Source: Myxococcus xanthus (GTDB lineage: Bacteria; Myxococcota; Myxococcia; Myxococcales; Myxococcaceae). Taken from it: a stretch of DNA of 64,000 nucleotides. Shown in pieces: positions 53,211 to 61,432 of this stretch (position 1 is the stretch's first letter; each line of letters opens with the position of its first letter). Made by a program: the position numbers and the translations under genes. Under the pieces are notes generated by a model. It saw only the letters and a list, made by a program, of their open reading frames with translations. It was not told the DNA's origin and ran no database searches. The stretch spans positions 1 through 64,000 of the forward strand of contig NZ_JABFNS010000024.1 in the NCBI RefSeq assembly GCF_013116825.1. Reading direction: 5' to 3'.

Positions 53211-54014
53211 ATGTCCGCGCTGCCCTTCGACGTCGCCGCTGCCTCGGTGCTGGGCCGGGAGCACGCCCGAGTGGGTCGCAACAACCAGGATGCGCTGTGC
53301 ATCCGCGCCAGTGAGCATGGCCTGGTGGCCGTGGTGACGGATGGCTGTGGCAGCCAGCCCTGCAGTGAGCTGGGCGCACAGCTGGGCGCGCGCAGGTTGG
53401 CGCGGGCCGCGCTGGTGCGGCTCGCGGACGGTGAGCGCGTGGATGAGCCCACCTTCCTCCCAGGCCTTCGTGAGGATGTGTTGTGTCTGCTCAGTGAGCT
53501 CCGGGCGGACCTGGGGCGGGAGGTGATGGGGGACTTCCTCTTCACCGTGGTGGGCGCGGTGGTAACGCCCTCGCTGACGCTCGTCTTCTCCGCGGGGGAT
53601 GGCGTGTGGGCGCTCAATGGCGAGGTGCATCCGCTCGGGCCGTTTCCGGGGAACGCGCCGCCGTATCTCGCCTATGCGTTGATGCACGGAGAGGACGTCG
53701 CGCTGACCCCGCGGGCCCTGGTGCCCACGGAGGACGTCCACGCGCTGCTGCTGGGCACCGACGGTGTGGCGGACCTGGAGCGGCTGGCCACCACGCGCAT
53801 GCCGGCGGGGGACGAACTCGTCGGGCCGCTGTCTCGGCTCTGGACGGAGGACCGGTACTTCGCCAACCCCGATGCCCTGCGCCGCCGGTTGGCCTTGCTC
53901 AACCGGGAAGCCGTGCGCGCGGACTTCGCCTCCCAGCAACTGTCGCGAACTCCGGGGCTGCTGCCGGATGACACGACGCTGGTGGTGCTGCGCCGCCGCA
54001 TGGGGAGGGCGTGA
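53211..54014 (+). CDS. PP2C-family protein phosphatase (PphC/YegK-like)
   Basis: 267 residues from the ATG at 53211. Metal-binding motifs of PP2C are present: 'HARVGRNNQDALC' (Asp27), 'VVTDGCGSQ' (Asp44), 'LLLGTDGVADL' (Asp184) and 'LLPDDTTLVVL' near the end. The phosphatase is shorter and more divergent than housekeeping PP2C enzymes and resembles those paired with YegI-like kinases and vWA proteins, as in E. coli yegI-yegK-yegL. The kinase gene starts 4 bases after its stop, so the pair is co-translated. It likely removes phosphate from the kinase or its targets. The leader from promoter B is about 130 bases. Confidence 0.8.
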   Translation: MSALPFDVAAASVLGREHARVGRNNQDALCIRASEHGLVAVVTDGCGSQPCSELGAQLGARRLARAALVRLADGERVDEPTFLPGLREDVLCLLSELRADLGREVMGDFLFTVVGAVVTPSLTLVFSAGDGVWALNGEVHPLGPFPGNAPPYLAYALMHGEDVALTPRALVPTEDVHALLLGTDGVADLERLATTRMPAGDELVGPLSRLWTEDRYFANPDALRRRLALLNREAVRADFASQQLSRTPGLLPDDTTLVVLRRRMGRA

Positions 54015-54018
54015 AGCC

Positions 54019-55896
54019 ATGGACGTCTGGCTCGAAGGCAAGAAGGTGCGGCTGAGCCCCGCGCGAGCGCTGGGCAAGGGCGGCGAGGCGGACGTGTTCG
54101 ACCTGGGGGATGGCCGCGCCCTCAAGGTGTTCAAGCCACCCGAGCACCCCGACTACACGGGCCTGCCCACGGAGCAGGCCGCGGCGCGCGTCCGGTTGGA
54201 CGAGCACCAGCGCAAGCTGCGCGCCTTCCCGGCAGGACTGCCCGGCCGCGTGGTGGCGCCCCAGGCCCTGGCGACGGACAAGAAGGCGCGCGAGGTCCTG
54301 GGCTACGCCATGCGCAAGCTGGACGACGTGGAGCCCTTGCGGCGCTTCGGAGAGCCGTCGTTCCGCAGGGCAGGCGCGGCGTCCGGGCGGGTGGTGGACG
54401 TGCTGCGCGAGCTGCATCGGACGCTCGATGCGGTGCATGCGTCGGGCGTGGTGGTGGGGGACTTCAACGACCTCAACGTGCTCGTGGCGGGGACGTCGGA
54501 GGCGTACCTCATCGACGCGGACAGCTTCCAGTTCGGCGGGTTCCTCTGTCCGGTGTTCACGGAGCGCTTCCTCGACCCGCTGCGGCTCGGGAGCACGGGC
54601 ACGCAAGGGTTGGTACCCAGCCGCCCCGCTTCCATCGAGAGTGATTGGTATGCCTATGCCGTCGCGGTGATGCAGTCGCTGCTGTGCGTGGGGCCGCACG
54701 GAGGCGTCTACAAGCCCAGGAGCGCGGCCGCTCGGACGACGTCCGCGGGCCGGGTGCGCCAACGCATCACCGTGTTCCATCCGGAAGTGCAGTATCCCAA
54801 GCCCGCGCTGCCGCTGGCGACCTTGCCGGACGACGTGCTGCACCACCTGCACCGCGTCTTCGTGGAGGACCTTCGTGGCGTCTTTCCGTATCCGCTGCTG
54901 GAGGGGCTGCGCTTCACCCCCTGCGCGTCGTGCGGCGTGGAGCATGCGCGAGCGGCCTGCCCGACGTGTCAGCCCCACGCCACCGCGACCGCCACGCCGG
55001 TGACGTCGGTCCGAGGCCAGGTGACGGCGACGCGGTTGTTCTCCACACGAGGCGTGCTGGTACACGCCAGCAACGAGGCGGGCATCCTTCGCTGGCTCTA
55101 CCACGCGGAAGGCGCGTACCGGCGCGAGGACGGACGCGTGGTGCTTCGCGGGGCGTTGGACCCGTCGCTGCGCTGGGCCTTGCAAGGGGACGTGACGCTG
55201 GTGGGCCGGGGCGGTGAGGTGGCGGTGCTGGCGCCCGGCCGGCCCCCGGACCGGATGGGCGTGGATGCGCCGGAGGGTCAGTCCGCTTTCGCCACCAACG
55301 CGCGGCACCGGTACTGGGCCGTGGGCGGCGGGCTGTGGCGGGACGGCGCATATGGGCCGGAGCGCGTGGGCGCGGTGCTGGAAGGACAGACGCGGCTCTT
55401 CGTGGGGCCACGCTTCGGGTTGGGCTTCCATCGCGCGGGCGGCCTGCGCGGCGCCTTCGTCTTTGATGCGGAGCGCCTGGGCTTGAAGGATGGACTGTCG
55501 CTCCCCTGGCCCACGGGAAAGCTCGTGGACGTGGACTGTGTCTTCGATGGGCCCTCCGCCTGGCTGTTCCTGGTGGAGGAATCCGGTGGGCGCACGCTGC
55601 ATCACTGTGTGGTGGTGGGCCACGACGGGGCCGTGCGCGCGAGCGCGGTGGCGGAGGCCGGGGACGGCTCGTGGCTGGGCAGCGCGCCACGTGGACGGTG
55701 CGCGGCGGGCGACGCGTTGTTCTGCGCCACCGATACGGGACTCACCCGTGTGGAGCTTCGGCAGGGCCGCCTGGAGGCGGTGCGCGAGTTCCCGGATGCC
55801 GAGCCCTTCGTGGACGCGGGCTGCTCGCTCTTCCTCGTGCGGCAGGGGCTGGCGGTGGTGGGGCGGCAGGGCATCACCGTGCTGCGAATGAACTGA
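54019..55896 (+). CDS. YegI-like atypical protein kinase with zinc ribbon and repeat-rich tail
   Basis: 625 residues. The kinase-like domain is about residues 10-290: glycine loop 'ALGKGGEADVF', Lys36 in 'ALKVFK', catalytic Asp148 and Asn153 in 'VVVGDFNDLNVLV', and metal-binding 'LIDADSFQF' (166-170) in place of DFG. This 'GD.N..N.L..IDADSFQ' pattern is that of YegI-type kinases, so activity is likely. A zinc ribbon follows (Cys302, 305, 314, 317). The last 300 residues are repeated beta elements ('YWAVGGGLWRDGAYG', 'DCVFDGPSAWLFLVEE') resembling a beta-propeller, probably for binding partners. It is encoded 4 bases after the phosphatase and before a nicotinamidase-like enzyme, in the putative NUDIX-regulated operon. 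Confidence 0.8.
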   Translation: MDVWLEGKKVRLSPARALGKGGEADVFDLGDGRALKVFKPPEHPDYTGLPTEQAAARVRLDEHQRKLRAFPAGLPGRVVAPQALATDKKAREVLGYAMRKLDDVEPLRRFGEPSFRRAGAASGRVVDVLRELHRTLDAVHASGVVVGDFNDLNVLVAGTSEAYLIDADSFQFGGFLCPVFTERFLDPLRLGSTGTQGLVPSRPASIESDWYAYAVAVMQSLLCVGPHGGVYKPRSAAARTTSAGRVRQRITVFHPEVQYPKPALPLATLPDDVLHHLHRVFVEDLRGVFPYPLLEGLRFTPCASCGVEHARAACPTCQPHATATATPVTSVRGQVTATRLFSTRGVLVHASNEAGILRWLYHAEGAYRREDGRVVLRGALDPSLRWALQGDVTLVGRGGEVAVLAPGRPPDRMGVDAPEGQSAFATNARHRYWAVGGGLWRDGAYGPERVGAVLEGQTRLFVGPRFGLGFHRAGGLRGAFVFDAERLGLKDGLSLPWPTGKLVDVDCVFDGPSAWLFLVEESGGRTLHHCVVVGHDGAVRASAVAEAGDGSWLGSAPRGRCAAGDALFCATDTGLTRVELRQGRLEAVREFPDAEPFVDAGCSLFLVRQGLAVVGRQGITVLRMN

Positions 55897-55954
55897 AGGG
55901 ACGTTTCTCAACCGCGTGGAGCGGGTGCCTCCACGCCTCACAGGAGGTAGGACG

Positions 55955-57019
55955 ATGAAGACGCAAGTGAAGGCGCTTCCGCTTCCGAGGTTCTACGACG
56001 CGGCCCATGCCGGGCAGTTCGGATACAGCCCTGACGCGGGAAAGCTCCAGGTGGAGGCCCAGCGCTGGCGCGCGGCGAACGACGTCTCCATGTCGGCGAC
56101 GGACGCGTTCAACCTGCACCTGTTGCTCATCGACGTGCAGAAGGACTTCTGCTTCCCGGAGGGCTCACTCTACGTGGCGGGACGCAGCGGGCGCGGCGCC
56201 GTGGATGACAGCCGTCGCATCGCGGAGTTCATCTACCGCAACCTCGGCGCGCTGACGAACGTGACGGCGACGCTCGACACCCACTTCGCGTACCAGATTT
56301 TCTTCCCATCCTTCTGGGTGGACCAGGACGACCAGCCGCTGACGCCGTACCGCGAGGTGACGCGCGAGCAGATTGAGCGTGGGCAGGCGCGGCCCAACCC
56401 CGCCATGGCGAAGTGGCTGTGCGGTGGCAACTACCCCTGGCTGCTCAAGCAGGTGAAGTACTACTGCGAGGAATTGGAGCGGGCGGGCAAGTACACGCTG
56501 TACCTGTGGCCGCCGCACTGCCTGCTGGGCAGCGACGGGCACGCGCTGGCGGGGGTGGTGCAGGAGGCGCGGCTGTTCCACGCCTTCGCGCGTGGCATGC
56601 AGTCGTGGGCAGAGGTGAAGGGGGGCAATCCGCTGACGGAGAACTACTCGGTGCTGCGCCCGGAGGTGCTGGGGCGGCATGACGGTCAGCCGCTGGCGCA
56701 GCGCAATACCCAGTTCCTCAAGACGCTGCTGACCGCGGACGCGGTGGTGATTGCAGGGCAGGCGGCGAGCCACTGCGTGAAGAGCTCCATCGACGACCTG
56801 CTCGGGGAGATTGTCGCGCAGGACGCGGCGCTGGCTCGCAAGGTGTACCTGCTGACGGACTGCATGTCGTCTGTGACGGTGCCGGACGGCAAGGGGGGCT
56901 TCGCGGCGGACTTCACCCCGCAGGCGGAGGCATCGCTGAAGCGCTTCGCGGACGCGGGGATGCACCTGGTGAAGTCCACGGACCCTCTGGCGAGTTGGCC
57001 GGACCTGCGCATCGCCTGA
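55955..57019 (+). CDS. Isochorismatase-family cysteine hydrolase (nicotinamidase-like)
   Basis: 354 residues from the ATG at 55955, with an AGGAGGT ribosome-binding site that decides the start. The catalytic triad of the family can be placed: Asp60 in 'LLLIDVQKDFCFPEG', a likely Lys179 in 'RAGKYTLYLWPPHC' and Cys274 in 'VIAGQAASHCVKSS'. Metal-binding Asp108/His110 ('TLDTHFAY') and His188 look like nicotinamidase ligands. It is much longer than typical nicotinamidases (about 200 residues), with an extra N-terminal part and an insertion around residues 120-165. The NrtR-like gene upstream supports a role in NAD salvage or breakdown, though another amide or isochorismate-like substrate is possible. 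Confidence 0.75.
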   Translation: MKTQVKALPLPRFYDAAHAGQFGYSPDAGKLQVEAQRWRAANDVSMSATDAFNLHLLLIDVQKDFCFPEGSLYVAGRSGRGAVDDSRRIAEFIYRNLGALTNVTATLDTHFAYQIFFPSFWVDQDDQPLTPYREVTREQIERGQARPNPAMAKWLCGGNYPWLLKQVKYYCEELERAGKYTLYLWPPHCLLGSDGHALAGVVQEARLFHAFARGMQSWAEVKGGNPLTENYSVLRPEVLGRHDGQPLAQRNTQFLKTLLTADAVVIAGQAASHCVKSSIDDLLGEIVAQDAALARKVYLLTDCMSSVTVPDGKGGFAADFTPQAEASLKRFADAGMHLVKSTDPLASWPDLRIA

Positions 57020-57036
57020 GCCTCGCGGCGCGAGGC
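57020..57036 (+). terminator. Short hairpin after the isochorismatase-family gene
   Basis: GCCTCGC-ggc-GCGAGGC, a perfect 7-bp stem with a 3-base loop directly after the stop codon. No U-run. It could lower read-through into the vWA gene or stabilise the upstream RNA. Confidence 0.3.
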
Positions 57037-57126
57037 GTGACGACACACAGCAATCGCTTCGCCTGCGCTCGCGCGAGCGGGACAGGCGGAGCCCTGCCCT
57101 CGGGAGAGGGAGAAGGAGCACGGGAC

Positions 57127-57924
57127 ATGAGCAGCAAGGCGAATGGCGGTGGCATCCGGAAGCTCTTCGATGACGCACACGCGGAGGGCGTGCTGAGCCC
57201 GGCGGGCTTGCAGGCGCTGACGGTGGTGGACCTGGGCGCGCAGATTCAGGCGGGGCTCGGCGTCTGCGTGGAGGACGTGCAGTCCAGCGAGGTGGTGCTG
57301 GTAACGGTCATGCCGGATGACTCGGGGAGCATCGACTACTCCGGGCATTCGAAGACGGTGTGTGACGGGCACAACCTGGTGCTGGACGCGCTGCTGGCGA
57401 GCAAGCAGAAGGACGGCGTCCTCTTCCACACACGCTACCTCAACGGGTTCGTGCTGAACCCGTACCGCCCGGTGGAGGACGTGGTGCGGATGCATGGCAA
57501 GAACTACCGGGCGGACCATGGCACGCCGCTGTACGACCAGTCGGTGGTGCTGCTGGGCACGGTGCTGGCGAAGGCGCAGGAGTTCAGCGCCAACGGCGTG
57601 CCGGTGCGGACAGTGACACTGTTGATTACGGATGGCTCGGACCAGCACTCGACGTCGGCGAAGGCAAAGGACGTGGCGGCGCTGGTGAATGACCTGAAGC
57701 GCGCGGAGAATCACATCGTCGCGGCGATGGGCATCAACGATGGGAGCACGGACTTCCGGCGTGTGTTCCGCGAGATGGGCATCGACGACAAGTGGATTCT
57801 CACGCCAGGGCAGAGCGCGCAGGAGATTCGCGCGGCGTTCCAGGTGTTCAGCCAGTCCGCCGCGCGGGTGAGTCAGGGGGCCGCGAGCTTCAGCCGGACG
57901 GCGCTGGGGGGCTTCGGGCAGTGA
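57127..57924 (+). CDS. von Willebrand factor A (vWA) domain protein, YegL/TerY-like
   Basis: 265 residues from the ATG at 57127, with GAAGGAG upstream. The vWA fold covers about residues 50-230, with MIDAS-type metal-site motifs: 'VTVMPDDSGSIDYSG' (DxSxS), 'HGTPLYDQS' (Thr) and 'LLITDGSDQHS' (Asp). A short helical N-terminus precedes it ('IRKLFDDAHAEGVLSPAGLQ'). No signal peptide. In other bacteria vWA proteins of this type form a triad with a PP2C phosphatase and a YegI-like kinase, acting as a scaffold or regulated partner. Here it is the last gene of the putative operon and is followed by a hairpin. Confidence 0.78.
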   Translation: MSSKANGGGIRKLFDDAHAEGVLSPAGLQALTVVDLGAQIQAGLGVCVEDVQSSEVVLVTVMPDDSGSIDYSGHSKTVCDGHNLVLDALLASKQKDGVLFHTRYLNGFVLNPYRPVEDVVRMHGKNYRADHGTPLYDQSVVLLGTVLAKAQEFSANGVPVRTVTLLITDGSDQHSTSAKAKDVAALVNDLKRAENHIVAAMGINDGSTDFRRVFREMGIDDKWILTPGQSAQEIRAAFQVFSQSAARVSQGAASFSRTALGGFGQ

Positions 57925-57930
57925 GGGGGC

Positions 57931-57964
57931 ACGCCCAGGGAGAGGTGGCCGTGCTCCTGGGCGT
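57931..57964 (+). terminator. Hairpin at the end of the NUDIX/kinase gene cluster
   Basis: A 9-bp perfect stem (57931-57939 with 57956-57964: ACGCCCAGG / CCTGGGCGT) with a 16-base loop begins 6 bases after the vWA stop codon. There is no U-run, so it is only a candidate terminator. Confidence 0.4.
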
Positions 57965-58038
57965 CTCACGCAAGAGGCCGGCTCCAGGCCCAGGTTGCGG
58001 GTGGCGATGGCGCGTGATGGAGGTAGCGTTGCGCGGCC

Positions 58039-59232
58039 ATGTCCGACAGCCCGCGCGTCCTCCTCATCGCTGAACGCTTTCCTCCCGACATTGGCGGCCT
58101 GGCCCGCAGTGGCGCGCGCACCGCGGGCTCGCTGGTGAAGCTGGGCGCCCGGGTGGACGTGCTGGCCTGGACGCGCACGGCGGCGCCAGGCGCGCTCCAG
58201 ACGGTGGAGGACGCCGGGGACGTCTCACCCTTCGCGCGGGGTGTGACGCTCCACCGGCTGGGGTTGTTCGGCAGCACGGACCTGTCCATGCAGCACACGC
58301 TCGACGTGCTCGGCTACCTGCACGCGAAGCAACGCTATGACCTGGTGTGGGGGCACTACCTGTCTCCGCCCGGGTTCCTCGCCGTCGCCTTCGCCGAGTC
58401 CGTGGGCATTGCCTCCACCGTCAGCGCCCGGGGCAATGACGTGGACCAGCTCATGTTCCCCCCGGGCGACTTCGCGCGCCTGCTGTGGACGCTGCAACGT
58501 GCCCGCGTCCTCACCGCGGCCTCCGCGGACCTGGGCCGGAAGATGTGCATGCTCCTGGGGCGGGAGGAAACCGTGGAGGTCATCCCCAACGCCGTCGACA
58601 CCGGCATCTTCTCCCCCGGCCCCGCGGACCCGGCGCTCCGGGAGCGGTTGGGCATCGCCCCAGACGAAGCCGTGCTCGGCTTCTCCGGTGAGCTCCGGCA
58701 CAAGAAGGGGTTGCCCTTCCTGCTCTCCGCCCTCACCGAGGTGCGCCGCGTCCGGCCCGCGTGCCTGCTCGTCATCGGCGAGGTGCGGCCGCGCGACGCC
58801 GAGCACCTGGTCGCCTTCCGCGCCGAGCATCCCGAGGACGCCGCGCGCATCCTCATCTCCGGGCCGCTGGACACACCGCAGGCTATCGCCGCGCACCTGC
58901 GCCTGTGTGACGTCTACCTCCAGCCGTCGCTGTGGGAGGGCATGCCCAACGCCTTGCTGGAGGCCATGGCCTGTGCCCGGCCCGTCATCGCCAGCGACGC
59001 TGGCGGCATCCCCGAGGCGGTGGACGCCGGATGCAACGGCTTCATCGTCTCCAAGGCCCTGCTCAATCACCTGGGGCAGGCGTGCCTGGATGTCCTCTCC
59101 CTGCCGCTCGAACAGCGCGCCGCGATGGGCGCCGCCGCCCGTCAGCGCATCGAGGAGCGCTTTCAGGCGCACGCGGAGGCAGAGGTGCTCCGTCGCGTGC
59201 TGGCCCGCGCCATCCCGAGCCGCTCCTCGTAG
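58039..59232 (+). CDS. Glycosyltransferase family 4 (GT-B)
   Basis: 397 residues. The N-terminal domain starts with 'VLLIAERFPPDIGGLARSG'. The C-terminal donor-binding domain has 'VIPNAVDTGIFSPG', 'LGFSGELRHKKGLPFLL', 'DVYLQPSLWEGMPNALLEAM' (the E-x7-E motif) and 'PVIASDAGGIPEAVDAGCNG'. These are standard GT4 features for retaining transfer from a nucleotide sugar, typically in surface polysaccharide or glycolipid synthesis. Its 3' end overlaps the end of the convergent glycosyltransferase gene by 70 bases. Confidence 0.88.
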   Translation: MSDSPRVLLIAERFPPDIGGLARSGARTAGSLVKLGARVDVLAWTRTAAPGALQTVEDAGDVSPFARGVTLHRLGLFGSTDLSMQHTLDVLGYLHAKQRYDLVWGHYLSPPGFLAVAFAESVGIASTVSARGNDVDQLMFPPGDFARLLWTLQRARVLTAASADLGRKMCMLLGREETVEVIPNAVDTGIFSPGPADPALRERLGIAPDEAVLGFSGELRHKKGLPFLLSALTEVRRVRPACLLVIGEVRPRDAEHLVAFRAEHPEDAARILISGPLDTPQAIAAHLRLCDVYLQPSLWEGMPNALLEAMACARPVIASDAGGIPEAVDAGCNGFIVSKALLNHLGQACLDVLSLPLEQRAAMGAAARQRIEERFQAHAEAEVLRRVLARAIPSRSS

Positions 59233-60440
59233 GCGCTCACCAGGGCTTCACCCGCGCGGCTCCATGGGAAGTCGCGCTCCACTCGCGCCCGTGCCTTCGC
59301 GCTCATCGCGGGGCCCAGGGTGGGGTCCGCTCGCAGGGCCTTCACCGCTTCAACAATCGCCTTCGCGGAGCCCGGCCGTATCAGCATCACCTCGTCCGGC
59401 GCGGCCAGGGTGCTCACCACGGGGAGGTGGCTGGCCACCACGGGCGTCCCGGTGGCCATGGCCTCCAGCAGCTTCAGCGGACAGCAGCCCTGCACGCAGT
59501 TGCGGTCGTTGAAGGGCAAGGGCACCAGCACCACGTCGCAGGCATGGTGCAGCGCCGCCAGCTCCGCCTGGGGCAGGGGCTCCAGCAACTCCACGGTGCC
59601 CTCCAGCAGCAGGTCACCGCACCGGTCCATCAGCGCCCGCCGTGTGTGCCGGCGCAGCGGGCCCACCAGCGTCAGCACCGTGGGCATGTCCCGCCGCAGC
59701 AACCGGCAGGCCTCGATGGCATGGTGCACGCCCTGCCAGGACGTCATCGTCCCGCTGTACAGCAGCCGCACGGGGCGCCCGGGCTCCAGAGGGCGCGGCG
59801 GCGCGTACCGGAACACCTCCAGGTCGGCGCCGTTCGGAATCACCCGCACCCGCGAGGCGTCCACGCCCCGGGTCGTCACCAGGTACTCCGCCGTCACCGT
59901 GCTCGGGGTCACCACCAGGTCCGCACGGGAGAGACAGACGTCCTCCTGCGCCACCAGCTTGCGCAAGAGCTCCGCGTCATCCGCCACGTCCGGATAGTGG
60001 TACTTCAGCTCGATGGAGGGCAGGCCGTTCACCTCGAAGACGAGCGCGTCCGTCAGCGCTTCCTTCCGGCAGGCGACGGGGTAGCCTTCGAAGATGGAGC
60101 GCACGTGCACGACGGAGGCTCGCGGCCTTTCGCGCCACCATGCCGCCAGGTGCGAGCGGAACGACAGGGCCTGGGCCATCAGGTCCTTCCCGCGTGATTC
60201 CAGCGGGTGGTACGTCACGCCCTCCGCCAGCGCGAGCGGCCCGGTGGGCGCGGTGGGGGTGTCCCGGAGCGCGACCAGGTCGACTTGGCCAAAGGCCGCG
60301 CCCAGTGACTCCACGAAAGCCCGGATGTGCACCGCGGCGCCCTTGGGCGAAGGGAAGCGGTCGAACGACGCGTAAATGATGCCGGTGCCGGGAGGAGGAG
60401 ACACACTCGCGTTGCTATCGCGGCTCGGCCGGGCCGGCAA
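59163..60440 (-). CDS. Glycosyltransferase family 4-like protein
   Basis: About 425 residues if started at the TTG at 60440; a GTG at 60404 is an alternative, and neither has a strong ribosome-binding site. An N-terminal domain starts 'GIIYASFDRFPSPKGAAVHI'. The donor domain contains 'VRVIPNGADLEVFRYAPP', 'RLLYSGTMTSWQGVHHAIEA', 'DVVLVPLPFNDRNCVQGCCP' and 'LLEAMATGTPVVASHLPVV'. The E-x7-E motif is altered (FNDRNCVQGCCPLKLLE), as in many GT4 members with N-C-QG inserts. It likely works with the convergent GT4 gene in polysaccharide synthesis, but they are on opposite strands and regulated separately. Confidence 0.82.
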   Translation of the reverse strand: MPARPSRDSNASVSPPPGTGIIYASFDRFPSPKGAAVHIRAFVESLGAAFGQVDLVALRDTPTAPTGPLALAEGVTYHPLESRGKDLMAQALSFRSHLAAWWRERPRASVVHVRSIFEGYPVACRKEALTDALVFEVNGLPSIELKYHYPDVADDAELLRKLVAQEDVCLSRADLVVTPSTVTAEYLVTTRGVDASRVRVIPNGADLEVFRYAPPRPLEPGRPVRLLYSGTMTSWQGVHHAIEACRLLRRDMPTVLTLVGPLRRHTRRALMDRCGDLLLEGTVELLEPLPQAELAALHHACDVVLVPLPFNDRNCVQGCCPLKLLEAMATGTPVVASHLPVVSTLAAPDEVMLIRPGSAKAIVEAVKALRADPTLGPAMSAKARARVERDFPWSRAGEALVSAYEERLGMARASTRRSTSASACA

Positions 60441-60517
60441 ACAGGAGGGTTTGACCCCTACGGCACGGGCCCTTACGCTTCCCTTTCTTTCGTTCCGCCG
60501 AGGGGGCGCGACTCACC

Positions 60518-61432
60518 GTGGCATTCAACATCGACCGCTTCCGCGAGGAACGCGTCTACAGATGCAGCGGCCCCATCAGGGAGTTGCAGGAAGACCTCGA
60601 GCGGCTGCGCCTCCTGGACATGGAGGTGGAGCAGTCGCGGCGGAAGTGGTGGAAGTCGGCCTGGGTGTGTCTGGCCGCCACCGTTGGCTTCTTCGTCTAC
60701 CGGATGATGCTGGATGATGGGCTCGAGGACGCGCTCGCGCGGCGACTCACCCCGTGGCCGGGCCTCGTGCTGCTCGCGGGGACCGTGGGGTGCTTCGTCG
60801 TGTACCTCCGCTTCCGGCGCCTGGACCTGGAGAACCGGCGGTACACGCTGGCCTCTCAGGTCATCCATCGGCTGCGCCGTGACATCGGCCCTGACGCGTC
60901 GGTGAGGCTGGAGCTTGACTTCATGCCCGTGGACAGCCCGGAGAAGCTGCTCGGCAAGCACACCACGCCCAGCGGCTGGAACGCGGAGAACTTCAGCGAC
61001 CCGTGGTTCTCCCTTCAGACGCGGCTGCTGGACGGCACGCACCTGCGCATCGCCATGGTGCAGCGGCTCATGAAGCGGTCGCGCACCCGGCGCAGCGCCA
61101 GCGGCAAGTACAAGACGAAGCACCGGCAGGACAGCTGGGCGTTTCTCCAGGTTCAATTGCGCGTGAAGGCGGCGCGTCATCAGGACCTGGCGCTGCTCGA
61201 GCCGGAGGCCCGTCAGGCGATGCGCCTGCCGGAGGACGTCGCCGTGGACAAGCTCCGGTTGGGCGAGGACCGGATGTTCCTGCGCACCCTCGTGGAGAAG
61301 GACTGGGATGCCGGGCCCAACGTGCAGGGAGACGCGGTGGATGCGCCGAAGACGGTGGTGATGATGCTGCTGAGCCTCTACCAGGTCCTCAACTCCTCCA
61401 GACAACTGCGTCAGCAGGCGAAGGCTTCGTGA
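60518..61432 (+). CDS. Two-helix membrane protein of unknown function
   Basis: 304 residues starting at GTG 60518. An N-terminal amphipathic helix ('IRELQEDLERLRLLDMEVEQ') precedes two transmembrane segments near residues 48-64 ('AWVCLAATVGFFVYRM') and 80-98 ('GLVLLAGTVGCFVVYL'). The remaining 200 residues are soluble and beta-rich ('LELDFMPVDSPEKLLGKHT', 'FLQVQLRVKAARHQDLALLE') with basic patches. I do not recognise a named family. Its stop overlaps the start of the lipoprotein gene (TGATG), so they form an operon with the next two genes. Confidence 0.65.
   Translation: MAFNIDRFREERVYRCSGPIRELQEDLERLRLLDMEVEQSRRKWWKSAWVCLAATVGFFVYRMMLDDGLEDALARRLTPWPGLVLLAGTVGCFVVYLRFRRLDLENRRYTLASQVIHRLRRDIGPDASVRLELDFMPVDSPEKLLGKHTTPSGWNAENFSDPWFSLQTRLLDGTHLRIAMVQRLMKRSRTRRSASGKYKTKHRQDSWAFLQVQLRVKAARHQDLALLEPEARQAMRLPEDVAVDKLRLGEDRMFLRTLVEKDWDAGPNVQGDAVDAPKTVVMMLLSLYQVLNSSRQLRQQAKAS

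Noticed and set aside
53899-55941. A 680-codon open frame on the minus strand
   Set aside because: It is antisense to the YegI-like kinase gene, which has motif support and correct ribosome-binding context.
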